The translations under genes were made by a program, and so were the position numbers. DNA of 39,037 nucleotides from Bacteroidales bacterium (GTDB taxonomy: Bacteria; Bacteroidota; Bacteroidia; Bacteroidales; UBA4417). Below the pieces are notes generated by a model that was not told the origin of the DNA, did not search any database, and was given only the letters and a program-made list of their open reading frames with translations. The DNA lies in NCBI GenBank assembly GCA_016707705.1, contig JADJHD010000034.1:1-39037 (forward strand), written 5' to 3'. This document shows positions 38,280 to 39,037 of this stretch, piece by piece. Each line of letters opens with the position of its first letter. Position 1 is the first letter of the stretch.

Positions 38280-38890
38280 CGTTGACCATAGCGATGCCTG
38301 TGCTTCTTGCCTTGACCGTTTCTTTTCCATTCCCCTGTCCTTTGCCCTTCAAGTATCACAATCCATCGTTCGCGGAAGGTGGATTTCCGTGATAGTTTTT
38401 GTGTCTGTTCTGCCGTGCATACTTTTTCAGTTCCATAAACCGTTTTAATATTGGCTTGTTGCAGATTACGTTCTGACGCTTATCGGGTTCGCTTAGAATA
38501 GCATTGATGAAGAGTACGAATTTTCCTGGATAGTTCTTCCCTTCACTCAATCAGTTTTCTTTTCCTTATTGACAGAACAGATAGGCTCACTGGGCTGGCT
38601 TTATGGGCTGGAATTAATCTCATTTACCTTATATTTTGTTCAGGCTCAGGGAAAGTTCCTGACTGCGGAGTTTCACCTCGCTCTGCTTCGGCTGCACAAT
38701 TGATGATGAGAAAATTTTCCCGAACTTGTTGCAAAGAAGGTAACCATAGGCCAGTAAATATTTACCAGCACGAGGGAAAAATGCACATCCAGAATGCTAA
38801 ACGATTTTTTATCGGTGGTAAGCTCATAGCGGCTGATGTTAATTGGGCGAAGTATTTTCCTCATCCATGAAATCAGGAACATTTAAGTCG
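38280..38890 (-). pseudogene. Unidentified damaged minus-strand coding traces
   Basis: Readable pieces on the minus strand are MRKILRPINISRYELTTDKK, FSILDVHFSLVLVNIYWP, FLIINCAAEAERGETPQSG, FVLFINAILSEPDKRQNVI, LELKKYARQ-like KRFMELKKYARQNRHKNY, and a very basic end (FRERWIVILEGQRTGEWKRN, GQGKKHRHRYGQRRK). They could belong to one small basic protein or two. I recognise no family. The frames change as in the rest of the right-hand part. Confidence 0.3.
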
Positions 38891-39037
38891 TTCCACGGTT
38901 TCACTTGGTCATCACCGGTCTAAATTGATGAATATTGCTTAGCCTCTTCTTCGGAACCTAAGACACTATCTCTATCGCAATGGCCGCAATAATGCGCTGT
39001 AAACTTATCACCGCAGGCTCGAGTCTTAACAGCCATA
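38891..39037. other. Right edge of window
   Basis: Nothing recognisable; the preceding coding trace may continue from beyond the window edge on the minus strand. Confidence 0.3.

Overview
The window looks like a piece of a Bacteroidota (Bacteroidetes) chromosome. The signs are a C-terminal type IX secretion (T9SS) sorting domain, a two-component sensor with Reg_prop/Y_Y_Y periplasmic repeats, a match to the Bacteroidota promoter TTTG-N20-TAnnTTTG, FISUMP domains, and a GxxExxY gene flanked by ACGAATACGCGAAT-type repeats. I cannot name a genus. No rRNA, tRNA or CRISPR array was seen.

Left part (1-21222, all plus strand): a run of ten secreted proteins built on one plan. Each complete copy has a signal peptide, then a shared ~100-residue N-terminal module (QVxINTDGSxPDNSAMLDVKS, then KGxLxPRMT, a PAxGLxIYxTD segment and usually a W), then a variable distal part. 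Four consecutive genes (one cut by the window edge, one frameshifted) and a fifth further on carry YadA-head-like NTAxG repeats and a C-terminal intramolecular chaperone (Peptidase_S74) domain, as in phage tail fibres. The others carry an unidentified beta-rich tail, a DUF1566-like domain, nine MopE-type DxDxDG/CDGxDNNCNG repeats, or five WNWN/GYKWNT/YVWAY repeats plus a FISUMP domain (two genes). A Tat-exported cupin protein sits between two of them. No member has a T9SS tail, so the shared N-terminal module is the best candidate for anchoring or export.

Middle part (21464-26679): a T9SS-exported protein, then a hybrid-type sensor histidine kinase (split by one frameshift) and a NarL/LuxR response regulator.

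Right part (about 26930 to the end): every gene I can recognise is broken by many 1-nt indels and substitutions. Readable through the damage are two more long NTAxG/S74 fibre genes (plus strand), a cluster of ~80-bp repeats, a GxxExxY (PD-(D/E)XK superfamily) gene on the minus strand bracketed by those repeats, an unidentified minus-strand coding region, a T9SS cargo protein with WD40-like and PKD segments on the minus strand, and more unidentified minus-strand coding traces. The damage is abrupt, affects unrelated genes alike, and often falls in homopolymers. That suits an unpolished long-read contig end better than biological decay, though decay is not excluded.

Interpretation: the left array looks like a modular set of surface fibres and adhesins in which one N-terminal module is combined with interchangeable tips, spread by tandem duplication and sequence homogenisation, with a sensor/regulator pair next to it. 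The second notable item is the GxxExxY nuclease-fold gene embedded in its repeat family.
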